Assembly (NCBI GenBank): GCA_964591085.1
Contig: CAZPXH010000008.1
Location: 1-64,000 of the forward strand
Direction of reading: 5' to 3'
Origin: CAZPXH01 sp964591085
GTDB lineage: Bacteria > Spirochaetota > Spirochaetia > DSM-27196 > CAZPXH01
Length of the DNA stretch: 64,000 bases
Translations under genes and position numbers: made by a program
Notes under the pieces: model-generated
What the model saw: the letters and a program-made list of their open reading frames with translations, nothing else
Told to the model about the DNA's origin: nothing
Database searches by the model: none
Shown here: one piece after another, positions 56,856-64,000 of the stretch
How positions within the stretch are numbered: position 1 is the first letter of the stretch
How the letters are laid out: every line of letters begins with the position of its first letter

Positions 56856-58733
56856 TCACGCACCTGGATTCCGCACGGGACTGAGTCTCCTCCGGTTGGA
56901 GAGCAGCACAAGGTCCCGCAAGTTCTCCACGGACCGCGCGTGCATCCAGGCCTCCTCAAAGCCCGCCTCGTTAACAACCTGGGCGATGGCTGCAAGCGCC
57001 TGGAGGTGACGGGTGCGGTCGCTCATTGCGCCGTACAGGACAAAGAACGCGTGCACGGATTCCGCACCCGGTCCAAAGGCAACACCGTCCCGACATCGAA
57101 GCATAATCAGACCAAAGCTCTCCTGATCCAACACGATGTGCGGCACCGCAATGAAGGGTGATATGGCGGTGCTCGCCAACTCTTCCCGCTCCTCCAACAG
57201 ACGAACGCACTCTTCCGCTGACAGCCCGGTCCGCTGTGACAGCGGAACGGCAATGCGCTCAAAGGCCTCGCTACGCAGGAGCGCTTCCCGGACGTCAATC
57301 ACGTCTGCCTGCTGTACCACCAGGTCAAAGGAGTCCAGCTGCACGTCGTTGACGTCGTGGAGGATGTCACGAAGCTCCCCTTCCAGATCGCTGCCGGCAA
57401 CTTGCCTGTTGGTGATCCGCTCCACCAGGTGCAAGAGCGCATAGTCCCGGCCAGCCGCGGCGCTTCGCCGGAACAGATAGAGCACAATCGCCAGGAGAAT
57501 GAGCGCTCCGACCACCAGCAGTGCTTCCCTACCCATGTCAACAATGAGCACGGAGAACACCACGATGCTCAGGATCTGGGGAACCGGGTACAGCGGCGCC
57601 CGGAAGGTGGGCCGATAGTTCTGCAGTCTGCTTCTCCGGATGATAAGTACGGAGGCGTTGGTCAACAGATTCGTCCCGATGATTACCGCGCTCGCCGCCT
57701 TTACCAGGAGTTCCAGGTCAGAAAAGAGGGACGCCGCTACCAGGACTGCGGTGAGAACCAGGCTCCAAACCGGCGTCCCCCTGCGCGCCGTGAGCCTGCC
57801 GAGGAAGCCGGGCACTAGACTGTCCCGCGCCATTGCAAGGGGGTAGCGGCTGGCGGCAATGAGTCCGGCGTTGGCCGTGGTCACAAAAGCCATGATTGCA
57901 GCAGCAGAAAGCGCGACGTAGCCGGCCTGCCCGGCAAACACAGACGCAGCGTCCGCCATGGGGCTCACCGACTGGCTGAGGACTCCGGGCGGCTTCACCC
58001 CGACTGACACGTACAGCATCAGGCCGTATAAGAGAGTGACCAGGATCACGGAAGCAAGGATGCCCGCGGGAATGTTGCGGCGGGGGTTCCGGACCTCCTC
58101 CGCAACCGTTGCAGCCTTTACCAGGCCTCCAAAGGAGACAAACACAAATCCGGTGGTGCTGATCAGTACCACCAGAGGGCTTAGTTCCGGATTCTCCAGG
58201 CTCCGCAGGAGCCGGCCGGTGAAACGGCCCGGATCAACTTCCGGAATACCAAGCACCACGAAGCCCACCATGATCACCAGGAGGCCTACCACCAGCACCA
58301 CTTCCACGCGGCCGGCGGCCTCAACGCCCAGGAAGTTGAGCAGGAGGAAGACCGCGGTCAGGACGATTCCAACGACAGGAAGCGGAAGGCCGGTTACAGG
58401 TGACAGAAGTGCAGAAAGGCCGTAGACGGCAAAGGCTCCCTTGAGGGACAGACTGAACCAGCTCAGCATTCCGCTGATTGTTCCCGCCAAGGGACCGAGG
58501 GTCCTGGTAACGTAGAAGTAGTCTCCCCCAGCGCGGGGCATTGCAGTGGCAAGCTCAATGGTGGCCAGGCATCCCAATGCAGCAATCCCTCCGGCAAGGA
58601 GATACGCCAGGAACACCCCGGACCCCGCCTGCTGGTAGGCGAGGGCCGGAAGCACAAAGATTCCGGAACTGATCATTCCGCCCGTGGCAATGCTGAATAC
58701 ATCCGCAAAGCCAAGGCGCCTCTGCATTGACAT
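56856..58733 (-). CDS. APC-type amino-acid permease fused to a PTS EIIA-like domain
   Basis: A 625-residue protein. About 430 residues form an APC-superfamily transporter with 12 helices (FSIATGGMISSGIFVLPALA; ATIELATAMPRAGGDYFYVT). A cytosolic C-terminal domain matches PTS EIIA type 2: VIDVREALLRSEAFERIAVP, EELASTAISPFIAVPHIVLD with the potential phospho-His, and SVHAFFVLYGAMSDRTRHLQ. It may sense phosphotransferase state. ATG 58733 is chosen because a TTGTCT-17-TACTGT promoter ends seven bases before it; ATG 58727 is the next in frame. Substrate unknown. Confidence 0.88.
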   Translation of the reverse strand: MSMQRRLGFADVFSIATGGMISSGIFVLPALAYQQAGSGVFLAYLLAGGIAALGCLATIELATAMPRAGGDYFYVTRTLGPLAGTISGMLSWFSLSLKGAFAVYGLSALLSPVTGLPLPVVGIVLTAVFLLLNFLGVEAAGRVEVVLVVGLLVIMVGFVVLGIPEVDPGRFTGRLLRSLENPELSPLVVLISTTGFVFVSFGGLVKAATVAEEVRNPRRNIPAGILASVILVTLLYGLMLYVSVGVKPPGVLSQSVSPMADAASVFAGQAGYVALSAAAIMAFVTTANAGLIAASRYPLAMARDSLVPGFLGRLTARRGTPVWSLVLTAVLVAASLFSDLELLVKAASAVIIGTNLLTNASVLIIRRSRLQNYRPTFRAPLYPVPQILSIVVFSVLIVDMGREALLVVGALILLAIVLYLFRRSAAAGRDYALLHLVERITNRQVAGSDLEGELRDILHDVNDVQLDSFDLVVQQADVIDVREALLRSEAFERIAVPLSQRTGLSAEECVRLLEEREELASTAISPFIAVPHIVLDQESFGLIMLRCRDGVAFGPGAESVHAFFVLYGAMSDRTRHLQALAAIAQVVNEAGFEEAWMHARSVENLRDLVLLSNRRRLSPVRNPGA

Positions 58734-58740
58734 GTACTGG

Positions 58741-58769
58741 ACAGTACAGTTTTCGCTCCCGCGAGACAA
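58741..58769 (-). promoter_or_regulatory. Promoter of the permease-EIIA gene, leaderless
   Basis: On the minus strand, TTGTCT (58769-58764), a 17-base spacer and TACTGT (58746-58741), then seven bases to ATG 58733. Transcription is predicted at the A of that ATG. Confidence 0.6.
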
Positions 58770-58774
58770 GCCTA

Positions 58775-58804
58775 CTGGTGCGTGGATTCGGCATCAGATA
58801 GCAT
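58775..58804 (+). promoter_or_regulatory. Weak promoter of serS
   Basis: CTGGTG (58775-58780), an 18-base spacer and TAGCAT (58799-58804), nine bases before the serS ATG. No Shine-Dalgarno sequence. The -35 box is a poor match. Confidence 0.4.
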
Positions 58805-58813
58805 TCGCGCCAC

Positions 58814-60079
58814 ATGCTAGACGCCCGCTTTATCCGAGACAACCTGGACCTGGTAGTAGCCAACACCCGCACCCGGGGTGTTGAGGCAGACCCCGCCAGA
58901 GTTGTGCACCTCATGGAACAACGTGCCGTCACCCAGCAGGAGCTGGACGGACTGAGAGCGCAGCGAAATGACAACGCCCGCGCAATGAAGGGCCAAATGC
59001 CGGATGAGGAGCGCCAGCAGCTGATATCAGCCGGGCGGCAGCTGAAGGAGCAGATCCCGGCCCTGGAACGCAAGCTGTCGGACCTCAGCGAGCAGATGCA
59101 GTCCGAGCTGCTGAAGATCCCCAACCTCACCCACCCGGATGCCCCGATCGGGGAGACCGATGCCGAGAACCGGGAGATCTCCGCCTGGGGAAAGCCAAAC
59201 CGCGGGCTGACCGAGGACCACGTCAGCATCATGCAGCGACTGGATCTCATTGACTTTGAGACTGCGGCCGAGGTCACGGGCACCAAGTTTTACTTCCTGC
59301 GGAACCAGGCGGTTCTTCTGGACCTTGCACTGGTACGCCTTGCGCTGGACGTGATCAGTCGGAACGGCTTCACCCTGTGTGCAACGCCTGATCTTGCGCG
59401 CGAGAGCGTGCTTCAGAACATCGGGTTCAATCCACGCGGACCGGAAAGCAACGTCTACACCATTGAAGAGTCAGACCTCTGTCTGATCGGCACCGCGGAG
59501 ATTACCCTGGGCGGAACTCAGGCCGGCAGGATCATGGATGTAGGTTCCCTGCCAATGAAGATCGGCGGGCTGTCTCACTGTTTCCGGAGGGAGTCGGGAG
59601 CTTCCGGCAGGTACTCAAAGGGTCTGTACCGCGTCCACCAGTTCACCAAGGTAGAGATGTTCGCCTTCTGCCTCCCCGAAGATTCGGACACGCTGCATTT
59701 GCAGATGCTTGCGGTAGAAGAAGAGATCTTCCGGCTGCTGGAAGTGCCCTACCGGGTGGTGGACACCGCAACGGGAGACCTGGGGGGCCCGGCCTACCGC
59801 AAGTACGACATTGAGGCCTGGATGCCCGGCCGCGGCGACTATGGCGAGGTCACCAGCACCAGCAACTGCACAGACTACCAGGCTCGCCGCCTGGACAGTC
59901 GCTTCCGCGGGTCGGACGGCAAACCAGCCTTTGTCCACACCCTCAATGGAACCGCAATCGCCACCAGCCGTGGCATGATCGCGGTGCTGGAGAACCACGT
60001 CCAGCCGGACGGAAGCGTCAGCATACCGGAAGCGCTACAGCCCTACACCGGCTTCACCAGCATCCCGGCAATTGGCTGA
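58814..60079 (+). CDS. serS: Seryl-tRNA synthetase
   Basis: A 421-residue class II synthetase for Ser. It has the N-terminal tRNA-binding coiled coil (DLVVANTRTRGVEADPARVV to ERKLSDLSEQMQSELL), motif 1 region, the serine-site TAEITLGG, motif 2 CFRRESGASGRYSKGLYRVH and motif 3 around TLNGTAIATSRGMIAVLENH. Length and order are normal. The NeuB-like gene overlaps its last eight bases. Confidence 0.97.
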   Translation: MLDARFIRDNLDLVVANTRTRGVEADPARVVHLMEQRAVTQQELDGLRAQRNDNARAMKGQMPDEERQQLISAGRQLKEQIPALERKLSDLSEQMQSELLKIPNLTHPDAPIGETDAENREISAWGKPNRGLTEDHVSIMQRLDLIDFETAAEVTGTKFYFLRNQAVLLDLALVRLALDVISRNGFTLCATPDLARESVLQNIGFNPRGPESNVYTIEESDLCLIGTAEITLGGTQAGRIMDVGSLPMKIGGLSHCFRRESGASGRYSKGLYRVHQFTKVEMFAFCLPEDSDTLHLQMLAVEEEIFRLLEVPYRVVDTATGDLGGPAYRKYDIEAWMPGRGDYGEVTSTSNCTDYQARRLDSRFRGSDGKPAFVHTLNGTAIATSRGMIAVLENHVQPDGSVSIPEALQPYTGFTSIPAIG

Positions 60080-61142
60080 CGCAGTCCGAATCATTGCCGA
60101 GATCGGGAGCGCACACGGCGGCGATCCGGTCCTGCGGGACGAGCTGATACGCGCGGCAGCGGAAGCCGGGGCCGGCACCTGCAAGTTCCAGTGGATCATT
60201 GCGGACGAGATCGTGCATCCGGCAACGGGGCTTGTTGCCCTTCCCGGCGGTCAGGTGCCGCTGTATTCGCGCTTTCGGGCGCTGGAGCGCAGCGCAGACT
60301 TCTACGCAGATGCCAAGGCAGCCTGTGAGGCCGCGGGCGTAGGGTTTCTGTGCTCGGTGTTTGGCGACCAGAGCGCGGCGCGCCTCGCCGAACTCAGCAA
60401 TGAAGTCAAAATAGCAAGCCCGGAGCTGAACCATCTGCCGCTGCTCAGAAGCTGCCGCAGCAGGTTCCGCCGCGTCATTGTGTCAGCCGGGGTATCCACG
60501 AAAGAAGACATCGCGGAAGCGATGGGCTTACTCGGGCCGGAGGGAACGTGGCTGCTCCATTGTGTGACCGCCTACCCTGCCCCGCCACAGGACTACAACC
60601 TCCGGGTGATCCCGCGGCTGCGCTACAGCTTTGGAGTACCTGTTGGCGTTTCAGACCACAGCATGGATCCTGTCCTCATCCCGAGTCTCGCCACGGCCGT
60701 CGGAGCGGCATGTATTGAAAAGCACATCACGCTGGACAGAAGCGGACCGGGACTGGACGATCCGGTTGCATTGGAGCCGTCCGCTTTTGCGTTGATGTGC
60801 CGGAGCGTTCGGGACCTGGCCCGCCACACCCCCGCCCAGCGGCTTGCCCTCTGCTTCTCCGAGTTCGGTGACGAGCGTTGTGAGACAGTCCTGGGAGACG
60901 GGATCAAGCGCCTTGCGCCCTCGGAGGCAGCCAACTACGGCAGGACCAACCGGAGCATTCACGCGCTGGCCAACCTGCAGACGGGTCACCGCCTTTCCGC
61001 CGCAGATTATGCTGTCCTCCGGACTGAGCGGGTGCTCCGTCCAGGTCTTCACCCGCGTCACGAGCAGAGTCTTGTCGGCCGGGTCCTGAGGTCAGATGTT
61101 CCTGCCGGAGAAGGAATCCGGGAAGAAGATCTCCTACCCTGA
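60072..61142 (+). CDS. NeuB/SpsE-family sialic-acid-type synthase
   Basis: A 356-residue enzyme of the NeuB family, which condenses phosphoenolpyruvate with a hexosamine to make nonulosonic acids. IIAEIGSAHGGDPVLRDELI and the AGAGTCKFQWIIADE segment at the N-terminus, VKIASPELNHLPLL, the PVGVSDHSMD loop, AACIEKHITLDRSGPGLDD, then a C-terminal SAF (antifreeze-like) domain ending VPAGEGIREEDLLP. Start is TTG, overlapping serS by eight bases. No CMP-sugar synthetase or other glycan gene is near. Product unknown. Confidence 0.88.
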   Translation: MADAVRIIAEIGSAHGGDPVLRDELIRAAAEAGAGTCKFQWIIADEIVHPATGLVALPGGQVPLYSRFRALERSADFYADAKAACEAAGVGFLCSVFGDQSAARLAELSNEVKIASPELNHLPLLRSCRSRFRRVIVSAGVSTKEDIAEAMGLLGPEGTWLLHCVTAYPAPPQDYNLRVIPRLRYSFGVPVGVSDHSMDPVLIPSLATAVGAACIEKHITLDRSGPGLDDPVALEPSAFALMCRSVRDLARHTPAQRLALCFSEFGDERCETVLGDGIKRLAPSEAANYGRTNRSIHALANLQTGHRLSAADYAVLRTERVLRPGLHPRHEQSLVGRVLRSDVPAGEGIREEDLLP

Positions 61143-61199
61143 AACAACACCGATTTCCGCGACAGGGCTAGCTATTTTTTTATCGATATGCGAATATCG
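61137..61199 (+). promoter_or_regulatory. AT-rich intergenic tract with inverted repeat after the NeuB-like gene
   Basis: A run of seven T (61175-61181) follows GCTAGC and a weak 5-base stem with a long loop (CCCTG 61137-61141, CAGGG 61163-61167), a possible weak terminator. Directly after it, CGATAT and ATATCG (61184-61189, 61194-61199) form a palindrome that may be an operator or promoter element for the next gene. Confidence 0.4.
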
Positions 61200-61232
61200 G
61201 ATCGGCTGGCGCGGCTACCCGGGAGGCATACG

Positions 61233-61532
61233 ATGAAGACCTTGAGCATAGTTGTGTACTCGCAGACCGGATGCACAGATGCGATTGTTCGGGAGATGGC
61301 AAGCCTTGATCAGTACCTGTCCCGCCACGTACGAGATCGCGTTGTGATCCGCAATGAATGCGTCTGCTCAGCGGAGATAAACCTGCCGGTAGAGGCTGGA
61401 AACCTGGACGTCCCGGTGGTGCGCGTCGGCCGACACCTTCTGGTGAACCCGTCCCTTGCTGAGGTACTGGACGCCATTCAGGTGCTTTCCGCGCTGGGCA
61501 GCTCGGCCGGACCGGCGCCCCGCGCCGGCTGA
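61233..61532 (+). CDS. Small protein of possible thioredoxin/glutaredoxin fold
   Basis: A 99-residue soluble protein. SIVVYSQTGCTDAIVREMAS has the beta strand and Cys of a glutaredoxin-like start, but with a single Cys there rather than CxxC; NECVCSAEINLPVE contributes two more Cys. The end VDVPVVRVGRHLL-type segment (DVPVVRVGRHLLVNPSLAEV) recalls the cis-Pro strand of thioredoxin folds. I do not recognise a family. A GGGAGG site six bases before ATG 61233 decides the start. Confidence 0.6.
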   Translation: MKTLSIVVYSQTGCTDAIVREMASLDQYLSRHVRDRVVIRNECVCSAEINLPVEAGNLDVPVVRVGRHLLVNPSLAEVLDAIQVLSALGSSAGPAPRAG

Positions 61533-61597
61533 GGACGCATCTCAAGCCAATGGCGCAGACGGCGCCGTGATGGATGCAGACATGTGCTCTTCCGTGC

Positions 61598-61626
61598 TTG
61601 TCTGCGTGTTCGCGAATGGGTATCTC
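61598..61626 (+). promoter_or_regulatory. Promoter of the exported protein gene at 61635
   Basis: TTGTCT (61598-61603), a 17-base spacer and TATCTC (61621-61626), eight bases before the ATG and with no Shine-Dalgarno sequence. Confidence 0.5.
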
Positions 61627-61634
61627 TTGCTGCG

Positions 61635-62147
61635 ATGTCACATGTATCCAACAGGCGGGTCTGGAGCCCGCTGGTAACCATTCTGGTAGTTCTACTTCCC
61701 ACCTGCTCACTCCTCGCTGAAGGTGGAACAGAGGTGGATCCCGACGTTCTGGCAGATGCGGAGATCTGGGACGGCCCGCGGATTACATTCACCAGGGAGT
61801 CCGGGTCAAACCCGGGAGTGGCCGCCAACCAGGATCGCATCACGGACAACGTCTGGATCACCCGCGGGAACGAAGGTGGACAGATCTACAACGCCGTTGT
61901 AGAGACTTCCGCTAACAGCAGCGTCAGTCCTCGGGATACACTCTGGGCCGTCGGCACCCTGGACAATCCGGAGGAGCTGGCGTTCCGCCCCTTCCGCGCC
62001 GCCGTTCGCCGGCCAAGGGAGGTGGTTGGACTGGATCTGGTACTGTACCTGGAGACTGACAACATCCTCTTGGAGGTGGAGTTCCTGTCCTGGGCCCAGG
62101 AAAAGCAGGGCGGCTTCAGCTACGAACGCTCCACACGCCCGGAATAG
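61635..62147 (+). CDS. Exported protein of unknown function
   Basis: A 170-residue protein with a signal peptide (SPLVTILVVLLPTCSLLAEG) that also contains a Cys, so lipidation is possible though the motif (LPTC) is unusual. The mature part is beta-rich: AEIWDGPRITFTRESGSNPG, DNVWITRGNEGGQIYNAVVE, LVLYLETDNILLEVEFLSWA. I do not recognise a family. ATG 61635 fits both the signal peptide and the promoter just before it. Confidence 0.65.
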   Translation: MSHVSNRRVWSPLVTILVVLLPTCSLLAEGGTEVDPDVLADAEIWDGPRITFTRESGSNPGVAANQDRITDNVWITRGNEGGQIYNAVVETSANSSVSPRDTLWAVGTLDNPEELAFRPFRAAVRRPREVVGLDLVLYLETDNILLEVEFLSWAQEKQGGFSYERSTRPE

Positions 62148-62179
62148 GTCCGGCCGAAGGCTCCGGCAATGCCGTTGAC

Positions 62180-62476
62180 TGGGAACGCATTGTGGAGGCT
62201 AATCCCTTTCCCGAGCAGTCCGGGGACGCCCCGCGCCACGTGATTCTTGCCCTTGAGCGGGAACAGGTCCGCCAGGACGCCGCTGAGGTCCTCACGCAAG
62301 AGGGGGTCGCCGGCGAGCAGGCGGTAGAGCAGGGTGAGGCGATGTGGTTTCACTTCCAGCTTGGGGTCCGCCGCTCCCGCCTCCGTCTGGCCATCATTGA
62401 TCGCGCGCTCGGCTCACCCGCTACCCTCCGGAACGCTCGCACCATTCTTGCACTGTCGGCGCTACTGAGGTTCTAA
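62180..62476 (+). pseudogene. DUF1697 remnant (C-terminal half only)
   Basis: The frame reads DWERIVEANPFPEQSGDAPR and then VRRSRLRLAIIDRALGSPAT, LRNARTILALSALL, which match the last half of DUF1697 proteins (VAANPFP...; RSKL...V.ERALGTP.TARNW.TV..L). The first half, with its LRGINVGG motif, is absent: the exported-protein gene occupies that space. A GTG at 62192 could start a 94-residue product. Truncation by rearrangement is the simplest explanation. Confidence 0.6.
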
Positions 62477-62501
62477 GGTGGGCCTGCGTCCTTGACCAGC
62501 G

Positions 62502-62520
62502 TGCTCGGCAAAGCCGAGCA
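62502..62520. repeat. Perfect hairpin before the GGDEF-EAL gene
   Basis: TGCTCGGC (62502-62509) and GCCGAGCA (62513-62520) pair fully around AAA. It ends six bases before the chosen GTG. There is no T-run; it may be an operator, an mRNA structure at the start site or a terminator for the remnant upstream. Confidence 0.5.
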
Positions 62521-62526
62521 TGAGGT

Positions 62527-64000
62527 GTGAGCGCTCTTGGCGAAAGTGGCGGAACCATTTCGCTTCACCCAATCACGCTTCGCTTCCCCGCACCCCTCGA
62601 ATACTCTTACCGGGAGGAAATGTGGCCGCGTGAACGGCGGGTCACCCGGATTGCGCTGGTATCGGGGCTGCTGATTTGGAGCCTGTTTGCCGTGGTGGAC
62701 GCCGGAGTGGCTCCGGAAGTCTGGCAGCGGGTCACGCTGCTCCGCTTCAGCATCTTTCCGCCCATCGCCGCCGTTGCCTTTGCGCTGACCTTTGTCCGTC
62801 TGGGACCGCGTGCTAGAAATGCGCTCATCGCTGTGCCGCTCGCCGTTGCGATAGCTGTTGCCCTGATCCTCGCCGTTATCGCGCCGCCGGACAGATACTT
62901 CGCCCACGTGGCAGCGGTGCTTCTCATCCTGCTGTTCGGGTACATCTTCAGCCGCGCGGGCTTTGTGCTCACAACCGGAATCTGCCTGCTCTCCCTGCCC
63001 GCATACGCGGTAGTGGCAGGGACGGCCGGGGAGCTGACCAGCGTAGACGGTATGGTAACCCTTGCCGCCCTTGCCGTCAGCAATCTTGCCGGTGCGGTCA
63101 GCGCGTACAACCTGGAGCATCGCTCCCGGTCAGATTTCCTTGGCCGCAACTCCCTGCTGGAGGACGCCACCCTCAAGTCCCGGCTCAACGAGTGGCTGGA
63201 GCAGCTGGTGGAGCAGCGAACCGAGGACCTTACCAGGCTGAATACAGCGCTGCAGCGGGAGAACGAGGAACGCAAGCGGATTGAGGATCAGCTCCAGTAC
63301 CTGGCCACCCACGATCCCATGACCGGCCTTGCCAACCGGCACTTCCTGGAGGAGCAGCTGGAAAAGGCAGTAAGCAGGGGCCTGGTCAATGAGGAAAGCC
63401 TGGCAGTGCTGGTTGTGGATGTAGACAACTTCAAGACCATCAACGATCGCTACGGCCACCGGAGGGCTGACCTGATCCTGCGGGAAGCCGGCGCAAGAAT
63501 ACAGGACGCGGTACGGAACCTGGATACGGTAGCCCGCTTTGCCGGGGACACCTTTGCCGTACTTCTGCCCAAGGCTGGCAATACAAGCACCGTGGGAATG
63601 GTCCTGGACCGGCTCCACGACAACTTTGACAAACCCATCGTTCTGGAAGACCTGTCGCTGGAGATCACGGTCAGCAGTGGCGCGGCACTGTGCCCAACAG
63701 ACGCGAATGACTCGGCGGGGTTGCTCCGCTGCGCTGACAGCGCAATGCACCAGGCCAAGTCCGCCGGGCGAGACAGATACCAGTTCTTCTCCCGAGAGCT
63801 GGACGTCCTGCTTGCCCGCAGGGACAGCCTGGAGCGGAGGCTCCGGACCGCAATAGACCGTTCGGAACTGCACCTGGTCCTGCAGCCAAAGTTTGACCTG
63901 CAGGAGGGCAAGCGATCCGGATTTGAGAGCCTGCTCCGTTGGACCGCCGGCAGAGAAGCAGTCTCGGCACCGAACGAGTTCATTCCAATCGCAGAAGAGT
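62527..64000 (+). CDS. Membrane GGDEF-EAL protein with altered motifs (runs off the window)
   Basis: The visible 491 codons show six N-terminal membrane helices (RIALVSGLLIWSLFAVVDAG to SVDGMVTLAALAVSNLAGAV), a coiled coil (LVEQRTEDLTRLNTALQREN), a GGDEF domain (YLATHDPMTGLANRHFLEEQ; VDVDNFKTINDRYGHRRAD) and the start of an EAL domain (LRTAIDRSELHLVLQPKFDL). The GGDEF loop reads RFAGDTFAVLL (AGDTF) and the EAL signature reads FESLLRW (ESL), so neither cyclase nor phosphodiesterase activity is assured; it may be a c-di-GMP sensor. GTG 62527 is chosen because FPAPLEYSYREEMWPRERR upstream of ATG 62620 matches the common N-terminus of such proteins; the ATG has a GGGAGG site. Confidence 0.8.
   Translation, partial: MSALGESGGTISLHPITLRFPAPLEYSYREEMWPRERRVTRIALVSGLLIWSLFAVVDAGVAPEVWQRVTLLRFSIFPPIAAVAFALTFVRLGPRARNALIAVPLAVAIAVALILAVIAPPDRYFAHVAAVLLILLFGYIFSRAGFVLTTGICLLSLPAYAVVAGTAGELTSVDGMVTLAALAVSNLAGAVSAYNLEHRSRSDFLGRNSLLEDATLKSRLNEWLEQLVEQRTEDLTRLNTALQRENEERKRIEDQLQYLATHDPMTGLANRHFLEEQLEKAVSRGLVNEESLAVLVVDVDNFKTINDRYGHRRADLILREAGARIQDAVRNLDTVARFAGDTFAVLLPKAGNTSTVGMVLDRLHDNFDKPIVLEDLSLEITVSSGAALCPTDANDSAGLLRCADSAMHQAKSAGRDRYQFFSRELDVLLARRDSLERRLRTAIDRSELHLVLQPKFDLQEGKRSGFESLLRWTAGREAVSAPNEFIPIAEE

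Noticed and set aside
1..64000. tRNA, rRNA, insertion sequences or prophage genes
   Set aside because: No transposase, integrase or phage motif was seen, no terminal inverted repeats, and the gaps are too short and show no cloverleaf. A tRNAscan run would settle the tRNA question.

Overview
The window is GC-rich, very compact bacterial DNA. It holds about 57 protein genes, two of them cut by the window edges, with no rRNA, tRNA or CRISPR array and no gene-free stretch over about 300 bases. Gene content points to a free-living member of the Spirochaetota (Spirochaeta-like): LL-diaminopimelate aminotransferase, a TIGR02757 protein, rubredoxin, Na+-NQR, many signal-peptide proteins, lipoproteins and an outer-membrane protein, and a FemAB plus SUMF1-type lipoprotein pair. 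This assignment is an inference from families, not from a marker gene. A full pyruvate dehydrogenase complex together with NQR suggests some respiratory capacity.

Layout. 1-4.6 kb: a ROK repressor divergent from a sugar ABC importer (binding lipoprotein and two permeases; no ATPase gene here). 4.7-9.6 kb, minus strand: metG, a FemAB-like protein and a SUMF1-domain lipoprotein in one tight operon. 9.6-18.2 kb: hflKC, murE-ddl, a nitroreductase, a large membrane protein with a decayed M28-peptidase-like domain, and dinB. 18.2-27 kb: a TPR protein, a GAF/fRMsr protein, dapL, a cyclic-nucleotide-binding protein coupled to a K+ channel, a double-receiver regulator, an outer-membrane protein and a phosphohexomutase. 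27-37.8 kb, minus strand: one long run lplA, PNPOx-like, pdhA, pdhB, pdhC, lpd, a decayed histidine-kinase-like gene, a REC-PAS regulator, an AI-2E transporter, trpS and mutY. 37.9-45 kb: nqrBCDEF without nqrA, a conserved-looking 159-residue protein, a secreted protein, aroK and aroC. 45-51 kb: rubredoxin and TIGR02757, then three consecutive exported proteins and an ABC-F ATPase. 51-64 kb: xth, rhomboid, prfA-prmC, rel, an amino-acid permease fused to a PTS EIIA-like domain, serS with a NeuB-like synthase, small proteins, a DUF1697 remnant and a GGDEF-EAL protein with both catalytic motifs changed.

The most striking non-gene pattern is a recurring promoter layout. A TTGNNN box, a 17-18 base spacer and a TANNNT-like box lie only 6-12 bases before the start codon, with no Shine-Dalgarno sequence, implying leaderless or near-leaderless mRNAs. 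Genes inside operons mostly use GGAGG sites or stop/start overlaps instead. At two places the TTGAC of such a -35 box contains the stop codon of the gene upstream. Three reading frames (ABC-F, a secreted protein at 42.5 kb, the kinase-like gene at 31.3 kb) extend upstream of any ATG, GTG or TTG.
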